A stretch of DNA of 64,000 bases from Sipunculus nudus (lineage: Eukaryota > Annelida > Sipuncula > Golfingiida > Sipunculidae). A program made the translations under genes and the position numbers. The number at the start of each line of letters is the position of its first letter. The first letter of the stretch is position 1. A model generated the notes under the pieces. The model did not search any database. It saw only the letters and a program-made list of their open reading frames with translations, and was not told the origin of the DNA. This document shows, piece after piece, positions 35,279 through 47,591 of the stretch. Where the stretch lies: contig CM049312.1 of the NCBI GenBank assembly GCA_026874595.1, positions 73,628,429-73,692,428 of the forward strand. Direction: 5' to 3'.

Positions 35279-36904
35279 CGCCTGACTCTAAGTATTTTGT
35301 CCCTATTTTGATTGTAAATCACATATGTATAACAGTATATATATATGTGTGTGTGTGTGTGAGAGGGTGTGTGTATGTGACCCGCGGCCTGTTTCTAGTT
35401 TTTATTAAGTGTTATCGGAATATGTTGTTCAATATGGGCCCAGACGATTGGAATAATTCTCCAAATTATCTTTATAATTGCTGCTGCCGTTCCACTGACC
35501 AGAACCCCCTTTAGTAGCCTTCTGTGACATTATTTCAAATAACAATATGTTGTAACCTCATAAAACGTACTATTCCGAACCATCTTACATAAAATAGCAT
35601 ATTTATTGCACATGGTATACATTTTTAATTGTCTCGCTCTCACATACACACGCACACACACACATGCAATTAATTAGCTACATGAACAACACTTCAATTA
35701 ATATTATATTAATGATATAATAAAGGGTGCAAGCATATGGTAGATTCTGTCAGTGGTTCCGTAAAAAGGCTTAGAGTTCAATAGATTATGGTAATCTTGA
35801 TATATTGTTTTAATTATTAGTCTGAAGGTCTATCAGGCATGTATTTTGTGTTTATGATAGGCACAATATCAAGATTTGATATGTAGTAGAAACCATTTTT
35901 TAAATTTTTGTAAGTAATTGCTCAAGATTTTTTTTCAAAGAAAAATGCTTATAAGCGGTTTCAAAGTATGACTCTGAGTATATAGAAGTAATAATATTGT
36001 CCAATATCAATAGGCCCTACATGCATGATGTAGTGACTGAAATATTTCTGGAAAAGACTTTTTTAATAATCGAATGACATTCTTAATTTGAATTTTTCTC
36101 CTTGTGTTGATAATGGCAATATTATTATGTCTAATATACGGTGTGTAAGAGTGTTGTGTTATTTAAAACATTAAGATTTATAAATTAAGCATTAAAACAA
36201 ATAACCAGTTGCAACACAGATTGAGATGACAGTTCAGTGTGTGAACCTCCACTGTGCATGGTGCAGTAACATATAGGGACACGCCCCCTATTGCTGCTGG
36301 CAGCCTGCCAAGCGAGCCCCGCTGTCGCCGACTAAGAAGCGGATCAAGGGGAGGTGTTTGGACCCCCTTTTTTCAACCACCGCAACATGTTTTTATGGGT
36401 ACATCGATTTTAGCGGACTGCCCCCCCCCCCCCCCCCCGGACACGGTGACCTTTTTTAGGTGTTGCCATTAGTACTCCAGGACTGAACCCCTCCTTTTTC
36501 TAAATACTGGATCCGTCCCTGTGAGTTGTGAAAGCTTTTCCTGAAAACCTTGGTCGCGTATGCCTCTTAGCTGGATGCAGAGATAAACAACAGGTCTATA
36601 TCACTGTGCCTCAAATCATCATATTCAAATATTTAAAATGTATTCCTGAAATGAAATGATATCCAAAGAAATCTGATGCAAAAAAAAATCCACGTTAAAA
36701 ATCTAAATATATTTAATAAAAGGTTTTAAGCTAAAGACTTAAGTAGGCTTAACTTTACTCTAGGTGACAGGGAACCAGACTAGCTATTACAGCGCCGCAC
36801 ACACGATGTTTTTGAACCAATAGCGGCGTGGTTGTAACTAAATAAAATGAATGGTTATAATATAATGTATACGGAAATTTAACTCAAATATAAATGAAAC
36901 TGTG

Positions 36905-37085
36905 ATTTTGTGTACATAGCATACAATGTGCACGATAATCTCGTGCAGGTAACACAACAATATAAACGATATATTGTCGTGCATGCTATCCTCTATGTGC
37001 ACGACAATATCGTGCATATTGCAATACACTACGCACGACCAGTCGTGCGCCTGCGCACGAGAAAATCGTGCGTATAGCCGGTCCC
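36905..37085. repeat. Right subterminal hairpin cluster of the insertion
   Basis: Contains TGCACGATAATCTCGTGC, TGCACGACAATATCGTGC, CGCACGACCAGTCGTGCG and GCGCACGAGAAAATCGTGCG. Each forms a stem with a 2-6 base loop. The outermost TIR bases are CGTGCGTATAGCCGGTCCC. Confidence 0.8.
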
Positions 37086-38249
37086 CATGCAAGCAAGTGA
37101 AGCTTTCTGTGGCCTGCATTCACTACAGTATTAATGTTTGTGCCGTCTGCTCTTGCAAAATATCTTAACATTAATTTCGAGAACAGTGTACTTAACAGCA
37201 TGAAATATCAGGGAATATATAATCTTTATGCAAAACAGTAACTATTTTATTTTGTTTTATTTGATCGTAAAATGTTACAATCGGCATCATATCTATTTAG
37301 GAAAAAAGAAGGTATGGTCCACAGGCATTTTTTTAAATCAAAGCATTGTTTAAAAAAGCATAAAAAATGTAAAACAACAAATTGAATTATGAAAACTGGA
37401 AGATAATAAAAATGCTTGACACGCATTATCATTATGGCGATTTGAGGACCAGTGCATGGCCGTGGCTTCCGAGTTTGACACATTAGACTTCATCTCGGCA
37501 CTTGTCTCTATAGTAAAAGCAGGAAAAATCTCAGAAAATCTCGGAAATGCGGAAATTCTGGGGAAAAGTTCGGAAATAAATATGAAAGCTCAAGAATGTG
37601 TTATTTGACCACTCAATTGGTCAAAACAATATGCCATCCGCCATATGTGTCTTATTAAACGGCATACTAAAAGACCAGCAAGGTGGTTCATAAAAGTGTG
37701 CACGCTTTCAGAATTAACTCATTCAGCAAACGCCTAAAACGCGTAAATACGCGTCGCAGTGAGGTTTCGTGACTTAAATTTATGGCATGCTGTTTATTCG
37801 ATAATTTAAAAAAAAAATCTGCGGAAAGAAACTGACGGTAGAGCATAAAGAATACATAAAACATTCTTTTGATTTTATACATTACATGCTAAAATGCAGG
37901 TTCATTGATGATGTTGATAAGGCGATGATATTGACTGATTTTGGGATTGTTTTACATATTAATCACAACCACGTATTAGGGTCATGATAAAGTATGATAA
38001 AGAATCATAAAGAACAGAGTGTCCGTATATATTTAATAAAAAGTAAAGCAGGAGGTAATATGTGGTTACGGGTGAATATATTATTATTATTTTTTTTTTT
38101 TTTCTTTTTTCTTTTTTTTTTTTTGTATTGTTCACAACAAAACAATCCTACAGTACTTTACAAGCAGTAAAACATTAATGACAAATAACATCACTATCCA
38201 GAAATCATGTAAAATTTGTATCACATATCATATTACAAAAATAGACAAA
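37086..38249. repeat. 1.59-kb tandem unit, copy 3, right part
   Basis: Begins with the second CATGCAAGC and follows copies 1 and 2 to ATAGACAAAA at the end. It differs by a T-rich expansion at 38090-38125, where other copies have ATTATTATTACTTTTGG. With the left part it totals ~1.6 kb. Confidence 0.93.
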
Positions 38250-39572
38250 AAGATCTGTGATCATGTAATGAACATTTCAATTGTCTCCGATAATACCAAA
38301 TAACTTACCCCACAGAGTTTTATGTACAGTTAATTTTCCTTTTGATATAGCTTCCTCGTGTTCAACACAATAATATCTTTAAATAAAGTGCACGGCACCG
38401 TTAATGGTCAAAGACTGATTTTACATTGTATAGTATCTAAATAATATTTCCTTAAGAGTATAAATTTGTTTCACATTTTATCTGTGAGTGTGCTGTTATT
38501 AAAATTATTTTTACTCTTTCAAAAATCATTTGTATATTAAAACTCCTCAACCATAATGACCCTTTCTTCACAAATCACTTACAATTGTACGATCAACAAA
38601 ATCATGAAATTGTGTTTCGTTGTTTTTTTTTTTTTTCTTTTTCTTCGTTTTTTTTTTTTTTACAAAAAGTACAACTAAACTTTACCCTTATCTAATAATC
38701 TGCTCTTACCAGAAAATAATCTAATATATTAAATCCCATTTAAATATTAACAGTATGATCATCTATATGATATTTTCTACATAAAACGCCAGCAGGGGCC
38801 TTACTGTTGTATTTAGGTGCTGTTGTATTTCAAAAGAATATCAATATAAATAAGCAAGAACCAATATACCAAAACCGTCATAATAAATCCATATATAGAA
38901 ATGTATTATATTTTTCCCCTTGAAGTCAAATCATCGTCACTATATGATTAATATTGTATCTAAGTATACAAGGTTAATTAAGACCTTTAGCGCTATTGAT
39001 CTATAATTGTGTCAAAAGACAACATTTACGTGCATAATATTAAAGGCACGAACTTAATTCTAAAACTTAACTTATTAAAATAAACATCTTCATTTTTCGT
39101 TTCATAATAAAATACTATTAATTTTAATATGATCTCATTATATGAATATACATGTATTATTCTTTGCTACACTGTAAGATATATATTTTTTGGCCTACCA
39201 ATACAAATACAACTTAATTGTATCTCAATGAGAAAGACGACAACGAATAATATTTCCGATTTGGCGTCCGTCCTCGGACTTTTGTCTCTCAGGTTTATGT
39301 GCATAGAGCAATTTAATATACAAAAAAATATTGAAAAAATATGGAAATCTTGGAAAATATCTTGACGGTATATTTGGCTGATCAGTCTGAAAAGGCCGAT
39401 AACCGCATATTTATGTTTAGGATAACATATATCAGTATATTTAGCAATACACGCGTGTATGGATTGGAAATGCATGATTTTAACTCATTCCACTGATTTC
39501 GAATGAATGGGAAAAGATATCGATAAAATTAGATAAAATTAATAATAGATATAGATAAAAGCGCAGTCAATA

Positions 39573-39614
<42 letters not shown>

Positions 39615-42575
39615 TCTTAAATAAATATTTATATATTGTACATTTCAAAGCGCTGATACAGAGAGTTAAGAAAATAGTGATTAAACGTAAGTGCACGCTT
39701 AAAAGAATTAGGTTCTGTACACACTCTGACAGATTCCGGTAAGGAATTCCAGGTGATGGCAGCCTACTTAGAAAATTGTCTGTTATCGCAAACATTATGA
39801 GTTATGAATGCTAGGTCAGTTATGCTTTTCCCAACTGATGAGTTTAAAGAACTGAGAATTACTAGCACTTGAGGACTGAGATCCTCCGGTTAAAGGGAAA
39901 TAATCAGGAGCGATATAATGCCTTTTCTTTCATACTATCAGTTAAGTTTAGCTTTATACAAGTTTCCAAGCAAACCCATCCCAGCACATACTCTCAGTTG
40001 TTTAACACTTTTTATCATAGTTTCGCGTGTTTGTAAACACCGTCCACACATTGTCTGTTTACCATAGCAGGGCCGCGTGGGCGGAAATCCCATTTTGCGC
40101 ATGCGTGACAGATCCGAAATAAGGACTAGTCCATACATGGACTAGATCCAAACTAGTTCATACATGGACCTTCTTGTCCACTGATTTATTGTCCTTCTTG
40201 TCCTTTGAATTCTGCTGGACAGACCATATACGGTCCATGGGGCGAATGTAAATTCATTGTAGAACCTGTCGCAGCAGATTTGTACGTTAGGTCCGGGGCT
40301 TCAGCTGAAATGACACGGATAGTACACACAAAGTGGATGAGCCTGTAACATCCACGCAATTTCAGACAACGGGAGCAGATATTTTTACGGGCCAAGTCAA
40401 TCTGACCGACAGGTGTTGAAGTCGAGGGAATGCACGTCTAACGCCCGTCGTGTTTTGTTCTGATGCCAGTGATCGTACCCGGGCCATTTTTTAACATTCG
40501 TGTACAAGGGTAAGCCAACGATTTCAAGACAAAATTCTGACATGCACCAGTATATTTCAAAGAGAAGAGGCATTTTTCGTGATAATTCAACATGCTTTAT
40601 AGGTTATTAGGCCCCTTTTTTAACGTCCAGGGTGTTGAAGGGCTAGTTGGTAATGATCTAAACTTAAAAGGATCCTATGGAGTTTTATTGCAATAGTGCC
40701 TCTTGGTAATACGGAATTAATAAAACCATTTAAGTGACAGTGCTAAAAACACGCCATTGCAATTTATAACGTCCTTATCTGGAAATAGCAAAACAGGGAA
40801 TTAATTCAATTAATTCAGTAATACCAGAATTACTAATAATAGTATTCTGGTATTAATATACAGAATACCAATTAATTCTGTGTTGGTAGCTCATGTATAT
40901 AGCACGGTTTTGACGAATACTTAAACGATTCCGTCACGGTGACCCTCGGATGACATTTCATATGTATTTGCTCTCTGGATGCTTTGGCGTTCGGAAGAAG
41001 GTTATAAAAAGTTTACATCTTTATATGAAGCGCATCTTTGAGCCAGATACTACACGAAACGCCTCGCTTCCCATCGATACATATGTGTCATAACATGTAC
41101 ACGTATACTTTCATTTAAGCCCATGTTCTTAGGACAACATCTAAAGGTCGGTAGTCGGTAGCTTTTCTTGGATCTTCGATGTTGTTGTTTCTTTTGGGGA
41201 ATCTCGGCACTGCGTAAGTATTTGTGTCTAAGTACAACTATCGTTTCAAGTATATATTTCGTACACATGTTTAAAAGAGTTTTTTTTTTCAAACGGTTTA
41301 TGATCAACGGTGATTAAACTGCATGTGACCTGCTTTCTCGGCCTATGTATTCCTGTACCGTGCGCGAAGGAATGCAGCACCCCAGCAAGCTCCTGTAACT
41401 ACATACAGCTTAAAAAGACATCTCATTTTTCAAATCCTACAAAGTGGCTACAATTCGGGCAGAAGAAATTTTTAACTACACATATGACATCTGCTAGCCA
41501 AAATTTACAAGAATATTTCGGGTCCATTATTTTAGAATAAAAGATACCTTTGTTGAATATCAAATGATGAAAAGAAAAAAAGGTTTCCGTCTTATCAATA
41601 GAGGTGGGGTTCATTTCTGTGTCTGTGGCAAAACCTGCTTTACTGGCTCAAAGTACCCGAACCCAGAAGACGACCGTTAAGTGCACTGCGCATGCTCGTG
41701 AAAAACGTCTATTTCAGCATGCAAGACAAGCCTTCAGTTAGTCGTACATCTTAAATTCCATATTATATAATTCCAAGTGCAAGTCAAATCCGTCAGTGGC
41801 ACGGTTTTATGATAGACAATGTTATGATCTGAAAGACATTACGATGATAATAACGAGTCAGCCACAAGAACTCCCTCGGTGCTTTCATGTTAGTAGTCCT
41901 AAGAAGCGCTTGGGTCTTCTACGGCAGCTCTGGATCGGTTGCCAGGAAACTCTACCTTGTAGGTGATCTAAGAACCTAGGCACTTATATTCAGCAAAGAG
42001 CCTGTATGTTTTAGCGGCAAGATTAGCGTGGTACAATCTATCAAACCCTTCAGGTGTCCATTAAGATGTCGCACTGAGATCGCGGACCCCGTTCAAGAAC
42101 TTGTATCGTCCTGGAAAATTTGAAAGTGCTTTGAGTAGTCAATAATACAAATGACATTCTGAATATATTTTAGTTGTTTATAATAAGTTAAAGCAAAACT
42201 TATTTAATCATAGTTGAAATAATTGACCTGACATCTGTATAGATTTATACTTTTCATCAGTCTTTTCGTTTTGAGAACCTTGCCCAGGTCGGATTTCCTA
42301 AGATATGGTTACTGAGTAGCAGAACATAATATGAGCTGGTCGTGTATTTAATGTATTCATATGTAATATGTAGGAATTCCTTAAGTTATGATACTTTTTA
42401 TCAGGCTTAAGGGGAAATATGGTCCATGCAAATATCACTCGGCCGAGGCCCTCGAATAGAGAAACTCTCGAATACCATATCCAAAGCACTAAACAACAAG
42501 GACACCGTAAAGCGGAGCATCTCCTCGCATGGGGCATAATTTGAATGGGTGAATTACACAGTGTGAAAATGAGGA
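38250..42575. other. Unassigned DNA
   Basis: No gene is recognised in 4.3 kb. Contents are T-rich tracts at 38618-38661, a TA microsatellite at 39576-39610, and a small repeated motif in which ACTAG.CCATACATGGAC recurs at 40125-40170. Short open frames at 41050-41540 and elsewhere show no domain I know. Confidence 0.5.
39576..39610. repeat. (TA)n microsatellite
   Basis: An uninterrupted TA tract. Confidence 0.95.
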
Positions 42576-42579
42576 GGGC

Positions 42580-45045
42580 AGCTCTGGCCATGACCTTTGG
42601 TTCTGTGACCCCAAACTAAATAGGGTTCTCCATCCATGGGTGGGTGAGCCATATGAGTTAGATGACCGGTGTTGGTCAAACGGTTTGGCCTAAAATGGGT
42701 CCACAACTTTTTCAATAAGTGCATGGGCCCTGTTGCCGTGTCCTTTCCCCGTGTGACCTCAAAATCGATAGTTCTTCATCCATGGGTGTGTGAGCCATAT
42801 TTGCAAGATGAAAGGTTTTGGTCAAACGGTTTGGCTTTAAATGGGTCAACAACCTATTTCAAGAAATGGGCCCTGTGGGCGTGAGCTTTGCCCGTGTGAC
42901 TTCAAAATCGATACGGTTCTTCGTCCATAGGTAGGTGAGCCATATTTGCAAGATGAAAGGTTTTGGTCAAACGGTTTTGCTTTCAAATGGACCAACAAGC
43001 TTTTTCAAGAAGTGGGCCCTGTGGCCGTGACCTTTGACCCCGTGACTTCAAAATCCATGGGGTTCTTCATCCAAGGGTGGGTGAGCCGTATTTCCAAGAT
43101 GAAAGGTTTTGGTCAAACGATTTGTCTTCAAATCGGTCCACAAGCTTTTTCAATAAGTGCATGGGCCCTGTGGCCGTGTCCTTTCCCCGTGTGACCTCAA
43201 AATCGATAGAGTTCTTCACCCATGGTTGTGTAAGCCAACTTTGCAAGATGAAAGGTTTTGGTCAAAGGCTTTGGCTTCAAATGGGTCCACAACCTTTTTC
43301 AATAAGTGGGCCCTGTGGCCGTGTCCTTTCACTGTGTTACCTCAAAATCGATAAGGTTATTCATCCATAGGTATTTGTGCCATATTTGCAAGATGAAAGG
43401 CTATGGTCAAACGGTTTGGCTTTAAATGAGTCCACAAGCTTTTTCAATAAGTGCATGGGCCCTGTGGCCGTGTCCTTTCCCCGTGTGACCTCAAAATCGA
43501 TAGAGTTCTTCATCCATGGGTGTGTGAGCCATATTTGCAAGATGAAAGGTTTTGGTCAAACGGTTTGGCTTTAAATGGGTCAACAACCTATTTCAAGAAA
43601 TGGGCCCTGTGAGCGTGACCTTTGACCATGTGACTTCAAAATCCATGGGGTTCTTCATCCAAGGGTGGGTGAGCCGTATTTCCAAGATGAAAGGTTTTGG
43701 TCAAACGATTTGTCTTCAAATCGGTCCACAAGCTTTTTCAATAAGTGCATGGGCCCTGTGGCCGTGTCCTTTCCCCGTGTGACCTCAAAATCGATAGAGT
43801 TCTTCACCCATGGTTGTGTAAGCCAACTTTGCAAGATGAAAGGTTTTGGTCAAAGGCTTTGGCTTCAAATGGGTCCACAACCTTTTTCAATAAGTGGGCC
43901 CTGTGGCCGTGTCCTTTCACTGTGTTACCTCAAAATCGATAGAGTTCTTCATCCATGGGTGTGTGAGCCATATTTGCAAGATGAAAGATTTTGGTCAAAC
44001 AGTTTGGCTTTAAATGGGTCAACAACCTATTTCAAGAAATGGGCCCTGTGGGCGTGACCTTTGCCCGAGTGACTTCAAAATCGATACGGTTCTTCATCCA
44101 TGGGTGTGTGAGCCATATTTGCAAGATGAAAGGTTTTGGTCAAACAGTTTGGCTTTAAATGGGTCAACAACCTATTTCAAGAAATGGGCCCTGTGGGCGT
44201 GACCATTGCCCGTGTGACTTCAAAATCGATATGGTTCTTCGTCCATCAGTAGGTGAGCCATATTTGCAAGAAGAAAGGTTTTGGTCAAACGGTTTTGCTT
44301 TCAAATGGACCAACAAGCTTTTTCAAGAGTGGGCCCTGTGGCCGTGACCATTGACCCTGTGACCTAAAAAACGATAAGGTTATTCATCCATAGGTATTTG
44401 TGCCATATTTGCAAGATGAAAGGCTATGGTCAAACGGTTTGGCTTTAAATGAGTCCACAAGCTTTTTCAAAAAGTGGGCCCTGTGAGCGTGACTTTTGAC
44501 CGTGTGACCTCAAAATTGTAAGTTTTCTTCATTCATAGTGGGTAAACCATATTTGCAAGCTGAAAGGTTTTGGTGAAGCGGTTTTGCTTTAAATGGGTCC
44601 ACATGCTTTTTCAAGAAGTGGGCCCTGTGGCCGTGACCTTTGACCCCGTGACTTCAAAATCCATGGGGTTCTTCATCCAAGGGTGGTTGAGCCGTATTTC
44701 CAAGATGAAAGGTTTTGGTCAAAAGATTTGTCTTGAAATCGGTGCACAAGCTTTTTCAATAAGTGCATGGGCCCTGTGGCCGTGTCCTTTCCCCGTGTGA
44801 CCTCAAAATCGATAGAGTTCTTCACCCACGGTTGTGTGAGCCATATTTGAAAGATGAAAGGTTTTGGTCAAACGCTTTGGCTTCAAATGGGTCCACAACC
44901 TTTTTCAATAAGTGGGCCCTGTGGCCGTGTCCTTTCACCGTGTGACCTCAAAATCGATAGGGTTCTTCATTCATGGGTGTGTGAGCCATATGGGCAAGAT
45001 GAAAGGATTTGGTCAAATGGTTTGGCTTGGAATGGATCCTAAAGC
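42580..45045 (+). repeat. ~146-bp tandem array, about 17 units
   Basis: The landmark (G/C)CAAGATGAAAGG starts at 42803, 42948, 43094, 43243 and 43388, with spacings 145-149. Units contain GGGTGTGTGAGCCATATTTG, TTGGTCAAACGGTTTGGCTT, AAGTGGGCCCTGTGGCCGTG and TGACCTTTGACC variants. A ~325-bp stretch at 43020-43345 recurs almost unchanged at 43608-43933, 588 bp away (four units), and more loosely near 44630, so blocks have been copied. The array is homologous to that at 22845-23730. Several overlapping open frames of 60-130 codons exist only because units have few stops. Confidence 0.93.
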
Positions 45046-45115
45046 CGATTCCGCATGGACGGACAGACGGACGGACGCACGAACGGAGCCGTTACTATAT
45101 CCCTTTCGCAACTAA
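45046..45115 (+). repeat. Element terminus after the 146-bp array
   Basis: GGACGGACAGACGGACGGAC followed by GTTACTATATCCCTTTCGCA. The GACGGACGG tract is shared with the other terminal-signature elements, while the last bases are a different variant. This marks the array as element cargo. Confidence 0.65.
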
Positions 45116-46929
45116 GTTACAGCCTAGGTTAGGTCATGTGAAAGCAACCATTATTGTACATCACAAAGCAAAAAAGAAACATGTATAAATAGGTTACAGT
45201 TTACAAAACGAGCGACACTACATGTTCTGTCTTGTGCGTAATCCTTTTTTTCCGTCGATAACTTTTGCACCCAGCTTTAGCAAGATGTTTATATATAACT
45301 GACTCACTGACCCTAGAAGACATCTCCAACTCATCTGGTCGCTATATGCCGTCATTTTCTTAAAAGTTCACATCTTAACTTGATCCGCATCGCCTGAAAT
45401 GCTGCATAAAACGCCGCGATCGCCTTCTTTGTATAGGCTTCAGTACATATGGCGTGAAACGCCTCTTCATTGTCAGCCAACTTCAAATGCAATAAAAGGC
45501 CCACACATCCACAGCGGAATATCAACCACATATATAATTCAGCGGCAACAAATGGGGACTTTTATTCATGGCCAATACATAACCATACCTATATCCAGGT
45601 ATTTAACCCCACCACAATATTTTTAACATTCCTCAGTCACACAACAGCATATATATATATATACCATCTCAACAACAACAAGGTATAATCACAACAACAT
45701 AAAAACTAACACTAACAGCGTCACCAAAATATAACCCAACTACGTCGTCATATTAGGGGAATGGATGATCCCATTATGTATGTATATTGTTGATGAGACT
45801 GGAAGGCAGGTGTAGGTATGCACTGTATGTATTGCTACTCCAGATCCCCGTTTAGTGGATGATAGGTGAGGAAAGACCATACTGTAGTCCCTATGAGACT
45901 CCCCCTCCTGTAAGCCCTGAGTAAAATGTTGCATTTTGTCCAACATGTTTTAATAGGGCTACCAGCTACCTGTCGCGTTTTAGGGATTTTTCAGAACTCG
46001 TACTGGTGCATGATTTGTTATAAGGGGGTAAGCTGTCATGTAGGGACTTAATCAAAGAAAAGGCATTAATCAGAGGGGCTGTCTGTTAAGGTATGGTAGG
46101 CTCAATAAAAATTGCCTTTGGTGAAACTGGATTTTTCCCCTCACTCTTACAGGGATACCTGATGGGATAATTTGAAAATCGTTCTTCCTGAGGTGACAGG
46201 TGGGGTCAAATTTTGCAAGTGAACTTATCAAGATGTTACCTTCCTCATGAGACAAAAAAAAGGCTAGCAGACAGGCTGCCCAGAGGACTAGACCCAGTTG
46301 TGGCTCTCGTTGTAAACACAGTGGTTCAGTTACAAGGACACTCATACCATGCACCAGTGATGATGTTACACATGCATACACACACTGCTGCTTGAAACAA
46401 TCGCACATGGGCACTGCGATAGGCACCCAACATCAGGTGTAGCCTACTCCCGTCCGCTAAATAAATGAAGGCAGGGACTTGTGGCTCAGTGTTTACAATA
46501 GAGCCACAACTGTGTCTATGATCATACCGAGTCCGGTCGAACTGTAATTATTACTGATTTCATTTGTGAATAATAATGTTAATCAAAACGCTTGTCTTTG
46601 TGCTTATTTAACTTCAGAGATAACGCATGACCAATAATCCAGTAACTATAAACATTGGCCCAGTTTGTCAGTCAATATCATCTCAATCCCTGAAGTACGA
46701 ACCCGCGGAGCGTTGGGTTGTAAACCCCGGTACGCTACACATAGACGGATGGCAAGATGTCGCTACAAAATAGAGTAGTTACTCATAAAATGGTTTTAAA
46801 TTGTTTACAGAAAGATAGCATAAGGTTGGCTATTATTTCCATAATAATTAATTACGCATTTTCAACTTCCTGCCCTGAGGGCAAAAGTGTTGGCGCTCTT
46901 TGACTCGCAAAAGAATGATCGCGGAAATG
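45116..46929. other. Unassigned DNA
   Basis: No gene is recognised. A short TA tract lies at 45650-45663. Open frames at 46070-46426 lack family features. Confidence 0.5.
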
Positions 46930-47110
46930 AAGGTGGACAGGGGTGGTTTAAACCTCCGTCAGGCCAAGCGGCGGGGTTTATGTTTGCGGCAGCGTATGTT
47001 TGGTTGGTTATCTGTTAATCTGTTAGCACGATAACACAAAAAGGCCTCAACGGAGTTTGATAACATTTTCAGGATAGATCGGCAATGATACAAGGAACAA
47101 TTTATTAAAT
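46930..47110. repeat. Dispersed repeat fragment, related to 49918-50165
   Basis: Shares GTTGGTT.TCTGTTA, AACGGA.TTTGATAA and CAGGATAG.TCGGCAATGAT with the second copy. Both belong to a repeat whose end includes a GGCGGAGGTCTGCGCTCT-type motif (present at about 50133). Confidence 0.65.
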
Positions 47111-47591
47111 TTGGGGGCGATCCATGCGTAAATAACCCTGATGTGCGCTATAAGGTTTATGGGGGGGGGGGGGGGTTATTGCATATTTATTTAAGCAAGG
47201 ACGTAGCAGGTGGTCGACGATATTGCCATGTTTGGAGTGCGAGTCGTGTCGTATATAGGAAAATGGCGTCACTCTACTTGTACGTGCCGTTGTCGGATAT
47301 CCCATTATTTGGAGAATAACACCCCTCTTTGTAACTGGTCGACCCCAGCTGTAGTGACAGCAAATAAAAACGCTTCCCGGTTCGACGACCCAAAACGAGG
47401 CTAAAGATAATTCGCCTCGGTCACTTTGACCTCATCGCTCTAAGGGTTCAAACGAATGTCTACATAAGGCGAACCTGTATAGTAGTAGCCTGCTTCGATA
47501 GTTTGAATTCCTTACCATCGCGCTCCCTCGAGGACTGGCAGTATCATTAATTCATTTTGACCATTCATTGGCTTTACTGGTATTTAAACTG
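47111..47591. other. Unassigned DNA with poly-G run
   Basis: A run of about 16 G at 47160-47175. No gene is recognised. Confidence 0.5.

Larger units (their letters stand above)
32237..37085. mobile_element. 4849-bp Mutator-like (MULE-like) insertion
   Basis: Interrupts the third tandem unit and is flanked by a perfect 9-bp duplication. The left end begins GGCTGAGCCTATACGCACGA. The right end, read inward, begins GGGACCGGCTATACGCACGA; both share CTATACGCACGAT. Within 240 bases of the left end and 175 of the right end are ten or more hairpin-forming sites of the CACGATATCGTG type. The 9-bp duplication points to the Mutator superfamily, with Merlin-type elements (8-9 bp) as the alternative. No transposase catalytic domain was recognised, so this copy is non-autonomous or decayed. 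Inside are microsatellites at 35135-35153, 35228-35271 and 35337-35362, poly-G/poly-C runs near 32523 and 36421, and one candidate exon at 34472-34536. Confidence 0.65.

Noticed and set aside
42669-45115. Many overlapping open frames of 60-130 codons with repeating peptides
   Set aside because: They sit in all frames of the 146-bp tandem array, shift frame with unit-length changes, and show no start context or domain.
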